A DNA stretch of 64,000 nucleotides from Sinorhizobium kostiense (GCF_017874595.1 NZ_JAGILA010000008.1:186001-250000); one strand, 5' to 3'; counted from the stretch's first letter, positions 18,132 through 25,752 are shown. Notes: generated by a model from the sequence alone, not told the origin. Made by a program: numbers and translations.

Positions 18132-18857
18132 ATGAAGGTACTGATCGTGGAGGACGACCCGCTTCACCGTTCGTACCTGCACGAGGCGGTCTGTGCGGCA
18201 TTGCCCGAGTGCGACACCGTCATCGAGGCCGAGAATGGCGTCGCCGGCGAGCAGCTCGCCCGCGATCACAAATCCGCGCACATCGTGATGGACCTTCAGA
18301 TGGCGAGCCGCAACGGAATCGAAGCGGCGCGCACGATCTGGAAGGAGCGGCCGGAAACGCGCATCCTCTTCTGGTCGAACTACTCCGACGAAGCCTACGT
18401 CCGTGGCGTTTCGCGCATCGTTCCGGACGGAGCCGCCTATGGCTACGTCTTGAAGTCCGCATCCGACGAGCGGCTGAAGCTGGCGCTACGCTCGATCTTC
18501 GTCGAAAGCCAATGCGTGATCGACCGTGAAGTGCGCGGTTTGCAGCAAAAGACCATCGGCCGCGCCAACAGCTTCACCGATTCGGAATATGAGGTGCTTG
18601 TCGATATCGCGCTCGGACTGACCGACCGGGCGATTGCGAAACGCCGGAGCCTGTCGCTGCGTAGCGTGCAGAACCGGTTGCAGCAGCTCTATGACAAGCT
18701 GGACGTCTATCAGGTGATCGCCGAGGAACAGGGCGACAGCCGATTCAATCTGCGTGCCCGCGCCGTCACCGTCGCATTCTTGCGCAAACTGTTGAATCAC
18801 AGCGCCTTGGAGAGGGCCGAGGCGGAGCTGCAAGATTGGCTGAAAGAGCAGCTGTGA
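18132..18857 (+). CDS. Response regulator with LuxR-type helix-turn-helix
   Basis: A 241-residue regulator. The receiver domain (1-120) has the acidic pocket VEDDP, phosphoacceptor D54 in HIVMDLQMASRNGIEA and the conserved lysine in GYVLKSAS (K108). The LuxR-type helix-turn-helix covers about residues 148-195 (FTDSEYEVLVDIALGLTDRA, then IAKRRSLSLRSVQNRLQQLY). About 45 residues follow the DNA-binding domain, more than the family usually has. They read as an amphipathic helix (AVTVAFLRKLLNHSALERAE). It is 13 bp after the kinase gene and surely its partner. Probable targets: the divergent transporter operon or its own promoter. Confidence 0.88.
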   Translation: MKVLIVEDDPLHRSYLHEAVCAALPECDTVIEAENGVAGEQLARDHKSAHIVMDLQMASRNGIEAARTIWKERPETRILFWSNYSDEAYVRGVSRIVPDGAAYGYVLKSASDERLKLALRSIFVESQCVIDREVRGLQQKTIGRANSFTDSEYEVLVDIALGLTDRAIAKRRSLSLRSVQNRLQQLYDKLDVYQVIAEEQGDSRFNLRARAVTVAFLRKLLNHSALERAEAELQDWLKEQL

Positions 18858-18887
18858 TCCTGTGAACGGGTAATCGTCGTTCCGGTT

Positions 18888-19451
18888 CTACAGCTTTTTC
18901 GCAAAGGCGAGCAGCTCGTCGTCCGCCAGCGGTTTGATCACCGCTTCGCGGGTGGCAACCGGCGAGAAGCCGAATTGCTGATAGAGCTGTAGGGCGCGGG
19001 GATGATCGAGATTATTGGTCGTCACCGTGACCTTGCGCGGATCCATGGCCCAAGCCGCGAGCAAGGTCTGCAGCAGGAACCATTTGCCGAGCCCGAGGCC
19101 GAGCGCATGCTCCATGAGCCCGAAATGGGTGATCTCGATGACGTCGTCTTCCTGCTGCTGCAGTTCGAAGAAGCCGGCTGGCGCGCCGTTGACGTAGAGG
19201 ACCGTCAACGTGGTTCGCTTGTCATGCAGCAGTGCGGCCAGTTCCTCGTCGCTCATTCGCAGTCGGTCCGCCCAATGCCAACGCCTGCCGACACGAAGGT
19301 AAAGGAAGCGATAATAGGCAAGCGGGATGTCGAAGACGCGCAGGATCGCTGTATGGATGTTCACAGGCATTGGCAGGCTCTGCTTCGGCGGCGACGTCAT
19401 TTCGAGTTCGGTCACATGTGCCGAGATTGCGGCAGGGTTCGATCCTTGCAT
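18888..19451 (-). CDS. GNAT-family N-acetyltransferase
   Basis: A 187-residue acetyltransferase-fold protein. The acetyl-CoA loop is seen as GLGLGKWFLLQTLLAAW (about residues 123-140). It is followed by the C-terminal strand-helix pair VTTNNLDHPRALQLYQQFGF, a standard GNAT signature. The N-terminal part, LAYYRFLYLRVGRRWHWADR, is typical of one uncharacterised proteobacterial GNAT group. The start at 19451 leaves 5 bp to the sseA stop, so it is the last gene of the cysK-alaX-sseA operon. The substrate is unknown; a link to sulfur amino acids is suggested only by position. Confidence 0.85.
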   Translation of the reverse strand: MQGSNPAAISAHVTELEMTSPPKQSLPMPVNIHTAILRVFDIPLAYYRFLYLRVGRRWHWADRLRMSDEELAALLHDKRTTLTVLYVNGAPAGFFELQQQEDDVIEITHFGLMEHALGLGLGKWFLLQTLLAAWAMDPRKVTVTTNNLDHPRALQLYQQFGFSPVATREAVIKPLADDELLAFAKKL

Positions 19452-19456
19452 GGCTT

Positions 19457-20314
19457 TTACTCTCTACCGATTTCGACGGGGGTATCGGGCCGCCCGCCCC
19501 ATTCCGACCAGGAACCATCATAAAGCGTATTGTCCGTATGGCCCAATGATTGAAGTGCCAGTGTTATAATGGCCGCGGTGACGCCGGATCCGCAGGTGGT
19601 GACAACCGGCTTCGCGAGGTCGATGCCGGCCTCGGCAAAGGTTTGGCGCAGGGCTTCGAGATCCTTGAACTTGCCCTCTTCGGAGAAAGCACCGGAGGGA
19701 AGACTCTTGGCGCCCGGCATGTGGCCCGACCGCATGCCGGCGCGCGGCTCCGGCTCTTCGCCGGCAAAGCGGCCGGCGCTCCGCGCATCGGCAATCTGCG
19801 CCAGTCGATTTTCAACGATATTCTTCATGCGCTCGAAAGAGGTGACGGCCTTTGCGTCGATGCTCGGCTGGAAGCTGCGTCGCGTCGGCCTCGGGACCTC
19901 GGTCGTCGTCGGCCGTCCCTCCGCCTTCCAGCCGTCCATGCCGCCGTCGAGAACGTAGACGTCCTTCGCGCCCATGATCCGGAACATCCACCAGACTCTC
20001 GGCGCGGTTAAGATGCCGGGGCCGTCATAAACGACGATCGTGTCTTCTTCGGTGATGCCCATGGCGCCAACGGCTTCGGCAAAGGCTTCCGCCGAGGGCA
20101 GGGTGTGCGGCAGGCCGCTTGTCTGGTCGGCGATGGCATCCTGGTCGAAAAAGATCGCGCCGGGGATATGGGCCGCCTCGTATTCCGCCTTGGGGTCGCG
20201 CTTCTGCGCCGGTAGATACCAGGACGCATCAACGATTTTGATGGCGGGATCGCCGAGGCGCTGCTCCAACCATGCGGCGGAGACAACGAAGGCGCTCTTG
20301 CTTTTGTCGTTCAT
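19457..20314 (-). CDS. sseA: 3-mercaptopyruvate sulfurtransferase
   Basis: A 285-residue protein with two rhodanese domains, transferring sulfur from 3-mercaptopyruvate to cyanide or thiols. The inactive first domain spans residues 8-140 (ending near DVYVLDGGMDGWKAEGR). The second holds the catalytic loop VTTCGSGVTAAI. The CGSGVTA sequence marks mercaptopyruvate sulfurtransferases as distinct from thiosulfate sulfurtransferases (CRKGVT). The inter-domain segment RSAGRFAGEEPEPRAGMRSG fits the same group. It is 14 bp after alaX and 5 bp before the GNAT gene. Confidence 0.93.
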   Translation of the reverse strand: MNDKSKSAFVVSAAWLEQRLGDPAIKIVDASWYLPAQKRDPKAEYEAAHIPGAIFFDQDAIADQTSGLPHTLPSAEAFAEAVGAMGITEEDTIVVYDGPGILTAPRVWWMFRIMGAKDVYVLDGGMDGWKAEGRPTTTEVPRPTRRSFQPSIDAKAVTSFERMKNIVENRLAQIADARSAGRFAGEEPEPRAGMRSGHMPGAKSLPSGAFSEEGKFKDLEALRQTFAEAGIDLAKPVVTTCGSGVTAAIITLALQSLGHTDNTLYDGSWSEWGGRPDTPVEIGRE

Positions 20315-20328
20315 CTCTTCACCTTTCG

Positions 20329-21078
20329 TTAGACGGCGGCTCGGTCTTGCGGCATTCCGAATCGTATTCGAAAGCGCCGGTTCTCTTTACCCTTCTTTTC
20401 GATCTTTGCGATGTAGATTGCGCCGACTTCCTGGGTCTCCGACACATGGGTGCCGCCGCAGGGCTGGCTGTCGACCGAGGAGTTATCGCCGATGCAGACG
20501 AGGCTCACGCGCCCGAGGCCGATTGGCGGGCGAACATTCTTCGATTTGACGATACCGGGATTGGCGGCGAGTTCTTCGTCCGTGATCCACTGCACATAGA
20601 CGGGGTGGTTCTCCCCGACGAGCTTCATCAGCGCTGCGGTCACCTGATCCTTGTCGATCGTTTCGCTCATGTCGAAATCGACGCGGCTCTCCTCCTCGCC
20701 GACCGCCGCGCCGGTGATTGGATAGGGACAGACGACGGAAAGCAGATGGCAGGCGGTATGCATGCGCATCAGCCGATAACGGCGCGGCCAGTCGATGTGC
20801 AGGACGAGCTTCTCGCCGACGGCGGGAAGCGGCTGCCCGCTGGCCGGCAGATGCATGATGACATCCTTGGTGTCGCCATGTCGCGTGTCGACGATGGCGA
20901 TGCGGCTGCCGTCTTCGCGCTCGAAAAAACCCGTGTCGCCTGGCTGGCCGCCGGAGGCGGCATAGAAGCAGGTCTGATCGAGCTCGATCCCGCCATCCTC
21001 CAGAATTGCGGTCACACGGGCTTCCGAGGTCGACAGATAGAAATCGTCACGGAAGAGGGCTGTCACTGTCCTGGTCAT
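20329..21078 (-). CDS. Alanyl-tRNA editing protein, AlaX-type
   Basis: A 249-residue free-standing copy of the alanyl-tRNA synthetase editing domain, which hydrolyses mischarged Ser-tRNA(Ala) or Gly-tRNA(Ala). The zinc-site motifs are intact: HTACHLLSVV (HxxxH) and CGGTHVSETQEVG (CxxxH). The start MTRTVTALFRDDFYL leads into the beta-barrel DQTCFYAASGGQPGDTG, the family's Gly-rich motif. It is 3 bp downstream of the cysteine synthase gene and co-transcribed with it, a setting tied to serine and cysteine metabolism. Confidence 0.92.
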   Translation of the reverse strand: MTRTVTALFRDDFYLSTSEARVTAILEDGGIELDQTCFYAASGGQPGDTGFFEREDGSRIAIVDTRHGDTKDVIMHLPASGQPLPAVGEKLVLHIDWPRRYRLMRMHTACHLLSVVCPYPITGAAVGEEESRVDFDMSETIDKDQVTAALMKLVGENHPVYVQWITDEELAANPGIVKSKNVRPPIGLGRVSLVCIGDNSSVDSQPCGGTHVSETQEVGAIYIAKIEKKGKENRRFRIRFGMPQDRAAV

Positions 21079-21081
21079 CGA

Positions 21082-22122
21082 TTACTCGACTGGTTCGTAG
21101 GGCACGGTGATGGTCGAGGGCTTCGTGAGCCAGTCGGGTACCGGCAGGCCTTTCGAGGCGAGGAAGTCCGGATTGAAGAGCTTCGACTGGTAGCGGTTGC
21201 CATAGTCGCAGAGGATGGTCACGATCGTATGTCCGGGGCCGAGCTCGCGGGCGAGCCGCACGGCGCCGGCAATGTTGATACCGGTTGAGCCACCGACACA
21301 GATGCCTTCCTTCTCGATGAGCTCGAAGACATAGGGCACAGCCTCCGCATCGGGAATCTGGTAGGCGAAATCCGGCGTGAAGCCTTCGAGGTTGGCGGTG
21401 ATCCGGCCCTGGCCGATGCCTTCGGTGATCGAGCTACCGCTCGCTTTCAATTCGCCATGGGCATAATAGTTGTAAAGAGCGGCCCCTTCCGGATCGGCGA
21501 TGCCGATCTTGACGTTGGGGTTGCGCGCGCGCAGTCCTTCAGCCACCCCGGCGAGCGTGCCGCCGGAGCCGACGGCGCAGATGAAGCCGTCGACCTTCCC
21601 GTCGGTATCGCGCCAGATCTCCGGCGCCGTCGTGTCGACATGCGCTTGCCGATTGACGACGTTGTCGAACTGGTTCGCCCAGATTGCGCCGTTCGGCTCG
21701 GTCTTGGCGAGTTCGGCCGCCAGGCGCCCGGAAATCTTCACGTAATTGTTGGGGTTCCTGTAGGGAACCGCCGGAACCTCGACCAACTCGGCGCCGAGCA
21801 GGCGCAGCGCGTCCTTCTTCTCCTGGCTCTGAGTCTCGGGAATGACGATGACGGTGCGGTATCCAAGTGCGCTGGCGACGACCGCAAGGCCTATTCCGGT
21901 ATTGCCGGCCGTGCCTTCGACGATAACGCCGCCGGGCCGTAGCTTGCCAGCCTTCTCGGCCTCGCGGATGATCCACAGCGCCGCCCGGTCCTTCACCGAT
22001 TGGCCAGGGTTGAGAAACTCCGCCTTGCCCAGAATGTTGCAGCCGGTGGCTTCGGAAACGGCATTGAGCCGGATCAGCGGCGTATTGCCGATCGCTTCGA
22101 GCACGGACGGAAGAACACGCAT
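21082..22122 (-). CDS. cysK: Cysteine synthase A
   Basis: A 346-residue PLP enzyme that makes cysteine from O-acetylserine and sulfide. The PLP lysine is in NPGQSVKDRAALW. The substrate loop is VEGTAGNTGIGLA; the T(S)GNTG pattern reads TAGNTG here. The phosphate-binding loop is AVGSGGTLAGVAEGL. A C-terminal tail of about 20 residues (GLPVPDWLTKPSTITVPYEP) makes it somewhat longer than Escherichia coli CysK and places it in the rhizobial cysteine synthase A-like group. It is the first gene of the operon with alaX, sseA and a GNAT gene. Confidence 0.92.
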   Translation of the reverse strand: MRVLPSVLEAIGNTPLIRLNAVSEATGCNILGKAEFLNPGQSVKDRAALWIIREAEKAGKLRPGGVIVEGTAGNTGIGLAVVASALGYRTVIVIPETQSQEKKDALRLLGAELVEVPAVPYRNPNNYVKISGRLAAELAKTEPNGAIWANQFDNVVNRQAHVDTTAPEIWRDTDGKVDGFICAVGSGGTLAGVAEGLRARNPNVKIGIADPEGAALYNYYAHGELKASGSSITEGIGQGRITANLEGFTPDFAYQIPDAEAVPYVFELIEKEGICVGGSTGINIAGAVRLARELGPGHTIVTILCDYGNRYQSKLFNPDFLASKGLPVPDWLTKPSTITVPYEPVE

Positions 22123-22431
22123 TTAAAGAACCTCGCGCTGGAACTGGATGCCGGCTTCAAGCCAAGCACTAACCTTGATCAACGGCAAGCCGATAAACAT
22201 CCGGTCTAAAGGGCAGGGCCGCCGAAATATTGGCATCTTTTCGGCCTAGGCTGTTGAATAGACAAGAAATAGCGTTTCGCAGCTTTCCTGTCCCGGGCAA
22301 AAATCGTCTCCGCGGTCAAATCAGTGGGCGGGAGCGGAGAATTGAGCGGCATCGCCGTCACGACGACCGGCCTCGGGATAAAACACGGGCTTTGCGGGAG
22401 AGGCAACGGTCCCGATCTACGTGAGGACGAG
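22123..22431. other. 309 bp intergenic region between divergent cysK and SDR genes
   Basis: No gene or RNA is recognised. The region must hold the promoters of the cysK operon (minus) and of the short-chain dehydrogenase (plus). A GTGAGGAC ribosome site lies just before 22432. No clear dyad stands out. Confidence 0.5.
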
Positions 22432-23280
22432 ATGACGACTGCTTTTACCGCCCGCCCAGAACATGGATTGGTATGGATTACCGGGGCAAGCTCCGGAATA
22501 GGACGCGCCGTCGCGTTGCGGCTCGTCGAGGAAGGCTACGCGGTCGTCGTTACGGCGCGCAACCACGACAAGCTGGTCGCCCTCCAGCATGAGGCGACCG
22601 GACCCGGAAAAATCATCGTGCTCGACGGGGACGTGACCCACCCGGGTGACATGGACCGGCTCTTGACCGCGATCGAATACGATCATGGGCAGGTGGCGTT
22701 GGCGATCCTCAATGCCGGCGTGGCAATTCCGGTGCGCGGCGACGATCTCAAGCATGAAGCCTTCGACGAGAGTCTGGCCGTCAATCTCCAGGGCGTCGTC
22801 AATTGCCTTGTACCGCTGGTCGAGCACATGAAAGCAAAAGGGCAGGGGCAGATAGCGATAGTCTCTTCTGTCGCCGGCTATGGCGGACTGCCGATGGGCG
22901 CCGCTTACGGTGCGACCAAGGCCGCCCTGATCAACATGGCCGAGAGCCTGAAGTTCGATCTCGACCGGATCGGTATCCGCCTGCAACTTATCTGTCCCGG
23001 CTTCGTCGACACGCACGGCGCGGTAAAAGGCGACTTCCCCCGACCCGCACTGGTCAGCGTCGAGACGGCGGCGGAGCGGATATCGCGAGGCCTGAAGTCC
23101 CAACGCTTCGAGATATCCTTTCCGAAGCGCTTTACCTACCTCGTCAAATTGCTGCAGTTCCTCCCCTACGGCGCCTATTTCGCGCTCGTGAAGTGGCTGG
23201 TGCCGTGGCGTGCGCCGAAGAGCACGGCAAGGAAGAGGACGGAGGCACGCCCAAAGGGACAGCCGCATCAGGCGGTGTGA
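22432..23280 (+). CDS. Short-chain dehydrogenase/reductase (SDR)
   Basis: A 282-residue classical SDR. The cofactor loop is TGASSGIGRAVALRL, followed by VVVTARN, where Arg suggests NADP(H) preference. The NAG motif is in AILNAGVAIP. The catalytic serine lies in IVSSVAGYGG and the Tyr-Lys pair in AAYGATKAAL. After the core there is a basic, partly hydrophobic tail (YLVKLLQFLPYGAYFALVKW, then KSTARKRTEARPKGQ), which could touch the membrane; this resembles DltE-like or lipid-active SDRs. The start at 22432 has GTGAGGACGAG upstream. The substrate is unknown. It stands alone, followed by an intergenic repeat. Confidence 0.88.
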   Translation: MTTAFTARPEHGLVWITGASSGIGRAVALRLVEEGYAVVVTARNHDKLVALQHEATGPGKIIVLDGDVTHPGDMDRLLTAIEYDHGQVALAILNAGVAIPVRGDDLKHEAFDESLAVNLQGVVNCLVPLVEHMKAKGQGQIAIVSSVAGYGGLPMGAAYGATKAALINMAESLKFDLDRIGIRLQLICPGFVDTHGAVKGDFPRPALVSVETAAERISRGLKSQRFEISFPKRFTYLVKLLQFLPYGAYFALVKWLVPWRAPKSTARKRTEARPKGQPHQAV

Positions 23281-23284
23281 AGCA

Positions 23285-23388
23285 CTACAGCGCCGCGCCT
23301 CTTATCGGACGCGCAGATGTCGCTGTAGCACTTTGAATTGCTGCATGTCTTTGTCCTCTAATCGAGGTCGATTCAAGGAGACATGCAT
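23285..23388. repeat. Intergenic repeat A, full-length copy
   Basis: Two adjoining dyads. CTACAGCGCCGCGCCTCTTA to CGCTGTAG (23285-23328) is a long imperfect hairpin. It is followed by CACTTTGAATTG and a second dyad, CTGCATGTCT to AGACATGCAT (23341-23388). The reverse complement of the first unit matches 57340-57382 closely and 42459-42504 more loosely; the second unit matches 30554-30599. The element ends inside the last codons of the SMR gene on the minus strand. Confidence 0.75.
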
Positions 23389-23696
23389 AACACCGCCCCG
23401 AAAATGAGTGAGAGCCCGAGCCAGCCGACCGGCTTCAGTTTCTGCCCGAAAAAGATGCGGCCGCTGATCGCCGTTCCGAAGATCCCGGTGCCGCCGAGCA
23501 CCGCATAAGCGATCGCCAGCTCCATGCCTTTGACCGCTTCCGCGAGCAAGCCGAAGGCGGCGAGCACCAGCAGGATCGACAGCGCGCCCCAGCCACGACG
23601 CGCAAAGCCGTTCGACTTCGTCGAGGCGAGGTTAGCGGCGACGTCGAGAATACCGGCCGCCACGGCCAAGGCAAAGGACAAGCCGGAGATGCTCAC
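23373..23696 (-). CDS. SMR transporter subunit, MdtI-like
   Basis: A 107-residue four-helix drug/metabolite transporter subunit of the small multidrug resistance family. It is closest in pattern to MdtI (AVKGMELAIAYAVLGGTGIF, then FFGQKLKPVGWLGLSLIF). The start is GTG at 23696, whose GTGA overlaps the stop of the upstream partner by 4 bp, so the two are coupled and probably form a heterodimer. The membrane-embedded carboxylate in helix 1, normally Glu (LEIVAN in MdtI), is Asp here (ILDVAAN, D18). The last codons and the stop lie within an intergenic palindromic repeat. Confidence 0.85.
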   Translation of the reverse strand: MSISGLSFALAVAAGILDVAANLASTKSNGFARRGWGALSILLVLAAFGLLAEAVKGMELAIAYAVLGGTGIFGTAISGRIFFGQKLKPVGWLGLSLIFGAVLCMSP

Positions 23697-24049
23697 GCGG
23701 CATCTCGCGCGGGATCTTCCGCCGCGTGAGACCTGCCGGCATTGACGAGAAGGATGCCGGTGACGGCCATCGAAAGGCCAAGCAACTCGCGACCGGTCAG
23801 CGCATGGTCGAAAACGAGCACGGACACGAGTGTGATCAGCGCCACGCCCGAGCCTTCCCAGATCGCATAGGCGACACCGACCGGAATCGTCTTCACCGCT
23901 TTTGCAAGGAAAACGTAGGAAAGCGCGATCGAGCCGTACATGACCACATGACCGACATAGGAGCCCGAGGCGGAAGCCGCCTTCATGGCGGTTAGGCCGG
24001 CGATCTCGGTCGCGATCGCAAGCACCAGGAACAACCATGCGAAGCGCAT
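23693..24049 (-). CDS. SMR transporter subunit, MdtJ-like
   Basis: A 118-residue small multidrug resistance protein with four membrane helices, closest in pattern to MdtJ (LAIATEIAGLTAMKAAS, VFLAKAVKTIPVGVAYAIWEG). The essential glutamate of helix 1 is present (ATEIAG, E15). A short polar tail follows (GRSHAAEDPARDAA). The start MRFAWLFLVLAIATE was chosen over upstream in-frame codons because it begins directly with helix 1. MdtJI of E. coli exports spermidine; the substrate here is inferred only by family. It is coupled to the following MdtI-like gene. Confidence 0.88.
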   Translation of the reverse strand: MRFAWLFLVLAIATEIAGLTAMKAASASGSYVGHVVMYGSIALSYVFLAKAVKTIPVGVAYAIWEGSGVALITLVSVLVFDHALTGRELLGLSMAVTGILLVNAGRSHAAEDPARDAA

Positions 24050-24330
24050 GCGAACCCTTTCGAGGAATTTGGAACCGGGCGGAACCATCGGGGGGCAAAT
24101 TGAACAGACGGAGTGGCAACCCGATTCTCGGAAAGCGCACACCTCAAAACCTGATAACCCAATCGGGAATGGGATCTCAATAGGCCCGCAACTCTCGCAC
24201 TTCAGAGGAGGAGGGGGAGCGGGCACTGGTCATCGGGCTCTGCATGATGCTCGCTCGCCGGACGCGACGGCGCCGACTTCCACTGCTGAGCTTCCGGAGA
24301 ATCGGGGATCGCCGCGATCGCGGCTACCGA

Positions 24331-24519
24331 TCAATCGACGGCTTGCTTAGTGGCCCCTGCGGGTACGTAGACCGCGACGTCCGGACTTCTGGAGTCCAGG
24401 AAGGCGCTTCCGACAAGCAGATACATGGCAATCACCAGCATCGAGAGAAGCATTATGCCGACTGGAAAGCCGACCGATGCCTTTCGCTCGGGGCGGCGGA
24501 AATTGTCTCTCCCATACAT
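24331..24519 (-). CDS. Small membrane protein, 62 residues
   Basis: The frame encodes a basic N-terminus (MYGRDNFRRPERKASVGF), one strong membrane helix (PVGIMLLSMLVIAMYLLVGS) and a short polar tail (SRSPDVAVYVPAGATKQAVD). GAGAGGAAC about eight bases before the ATG is a good ribosome site, which supports a real gene. No family is recognised. It lies alone between the MdtJ-like gene and the DUF1236 gene. Confidence 0.55.
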   Translation of the reverse strand: MYGRDNFRRPERKASVGFPVGIMLLSMLVIAMYLLVGSAFLDSRSPDVAVYVPAGATKQAVD

Positions 24520-24719
24520 TACGAGTTCCTCTCTCCAGCGATCGGATCACTTTTCTGGTAGTGGCGTTCCGGACCTTCGCGGCACCATGTTGTCCTCGAG
24601 GAGACCGATCATCACCGCTGGGCTCAATGGCCCTTATGACAGAACGTGTGGCGGCAGAGCCGTGAAGCAACGGTCATAAGACCTTTCTCGGTAATCTGTC
24701 GGACTAAGGTCCTGCGCCC

Positions 24720-24744
24720 GGAACCGTTCTTGGTTCTGATCGTT
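24720..24744 (+). promoter_or_regulatory. EcfG/RpoE2-type promoter
   Basis: GGAAC at 24720-24724 and CGTT at 24741-24744 are separated by 16 bases, a perfect match to the alphaproteobacterial general stress sigma factor consensus (GGAAC-N16/17-CGTT). It lies 29 bases before the start of the DUF1236 gene, the correct distance for transcription into it. Confidence 0.65.
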
Positions 24745-24773
24745 GGTCGGGCGTCTAACGAGAGGATAGGACA

Positions 24774-25175
24774 ATGAAAAAGCTTGTATTCATCGCAGCG
24801 GCCGCCACACTACTTGCCGGTACCGTTGTGGCCCAGGAAAGCGACGGCAGGAACGCGACTACCGGTATGGTGGGTGGTGCGGCAACGGGCGCAATCCTGG
24901 GAGGTCCGGTTGGCGCCGGTGTCGGCGCGGTTGTTGGTGCCACGCTGGGTGGCGCACTCACGCCACCGCCTCCCGAGGTGGTTACCTACGTTCAGCAGCA
25001 GCCGGCACCGCCGTCCGTAGTCGTGCAGCAGCCGGTCGTGGTCGGGAAATCCATTCCCGAGACGGTCGTTTTGACCCCTATTCCTGAATCTCCCAATTAC
25101 GCCTTTGCTGTCGTCAACGAACAGCGGGTGATCGTGGAGCCGAAATCGCGTACGGTCGTTCAGGTCATCAACTGA
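24774..25175 (+). CDS. DUF1236 glycine-zipper exported protein
   Basis: A 133-residue exported protein. The signal peptide is MKKLVFIAAAATLLAGTVVA, cleaved before QESDG. A glycine-zipper segment follows (MVGGAATGAILGGPVGAGVG, continuing to TLGG), then a Pro/Val/Gln-rich linker (PPPEVVTYVQQQPAPPS). The C-terminal DUF1236 segment is IPETVVLTPIPESPNYAFAV through VIVEPKSRTVVQVIN. Such proteins are common in rhizobial envelopes with unknown function. GAGAGGATAGG is the ribosome site. The EcfG-type promoter directly upstream predicts induction by the general stress response. Confidence 0.85.
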   Translation: MKKLVFIAAAATLLAGTVVAQESDGRNATTGMVGGAATGAILGGPVGAGVGAVVGATLGGALTPPPPEVVTYVQQQPAPPSVVVQQPVVVGKSIPETVVLTPIPESPNYAFAVVNEQRVIVEPKSRTVVQVIN

Positions 25176-25189
25176 TGTGAGCGGATTGC

Positions 25190-25250
25190 CCGCCGAGCGG
25201 CGGGCACAAGGTGGACCTCTCCCCGCAGGAGAACGGCGGGGAGAGTTGGC
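25190..25250. repeat. Intergenic repeat C (CCCGCC dyad with ACAAGGTGGA)
   Basis: GCCCGCCGAGCGGCGGGCAC is a hairpin followed by AAGGTGGACCTCTCCCCG and a second GC-rich arm. The same order (CCGCC..GGCGGG, ACAAGGTGGA, TCTCCCCG) recurs at 31690-31795, so this is a dispersed element. The first hairpin could also act as the terminator of the DUF1236 gene, although no T-run follows. Confidence 0.5.
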
Positions 25251-25255
25251 AACAA

Positions 25256-25612
25256 TCAGAAGATCAGGAAGTCCGCATTTGTCAGCGCGAGGTTGGCGCT
25301 GAGGGTGGCGAAATGGACTGCCCCACCGGCGGCGTTGCCGTTGCTGTCGTAGAACAGCTTGCCCGTGTCGATTTCATAAAAGATGCGATCCTTGGCATCG
25401 TGGGCGGCCCCGCTCGTGCTCTTCCAGAACATGTCCGCTGAGAGTGTGCCGAGCTTGGCGCCGAGCTTCGTCATCACGGCATTGTCCAATCGGATGGTGT
25501 CGGCGGGAACCGAGAAATCGGTGATCGTATCGACATTTGACGCGCCGAGGTTCGTGTTGAAGACGAAGCTGTCGTTGCTGGCGCCGGTGCCGTTGATATT
25601 TGCACTGGAGTC
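25256..25612 (-). pseudogene. C-terminal remnant of an RTX/haemolysin-type calcium-binding protein
   Basis: The frame is open from 25612 down to the stop at 25256 and reads as the typical end of a serralysin-type RTX protein. It begins DSSANINGTGASNDSFVFNT. NVDTITDFSVPADTIRLDN, then DRIFYEIDTGKLFYDSNGNA and NLALTNADFLIF follow. Immediately upstream there is an in-frame TGA and no nonapeptide repeats, no start codon with a ribosome site, and no rest of the protein. So this is the last 118 residues of a lost, larger secreted protein. It abuts the tRNA-Asn gene region, a common site of rearrangement. Confidence 0.75.
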
Positions 25613-25752
25613 TCAGGTCTTCGATCACCTCTTACCTCGACCGCTGCCATCGGGCGAGTTCAACTGGAGGCTCATGCGGGGCGGGAACGAATGCGCACGC
25701 CATGACGCGGAAGTTCGCCGCGAAGGCACGGTCGTCATTGAAATGACCAAAC

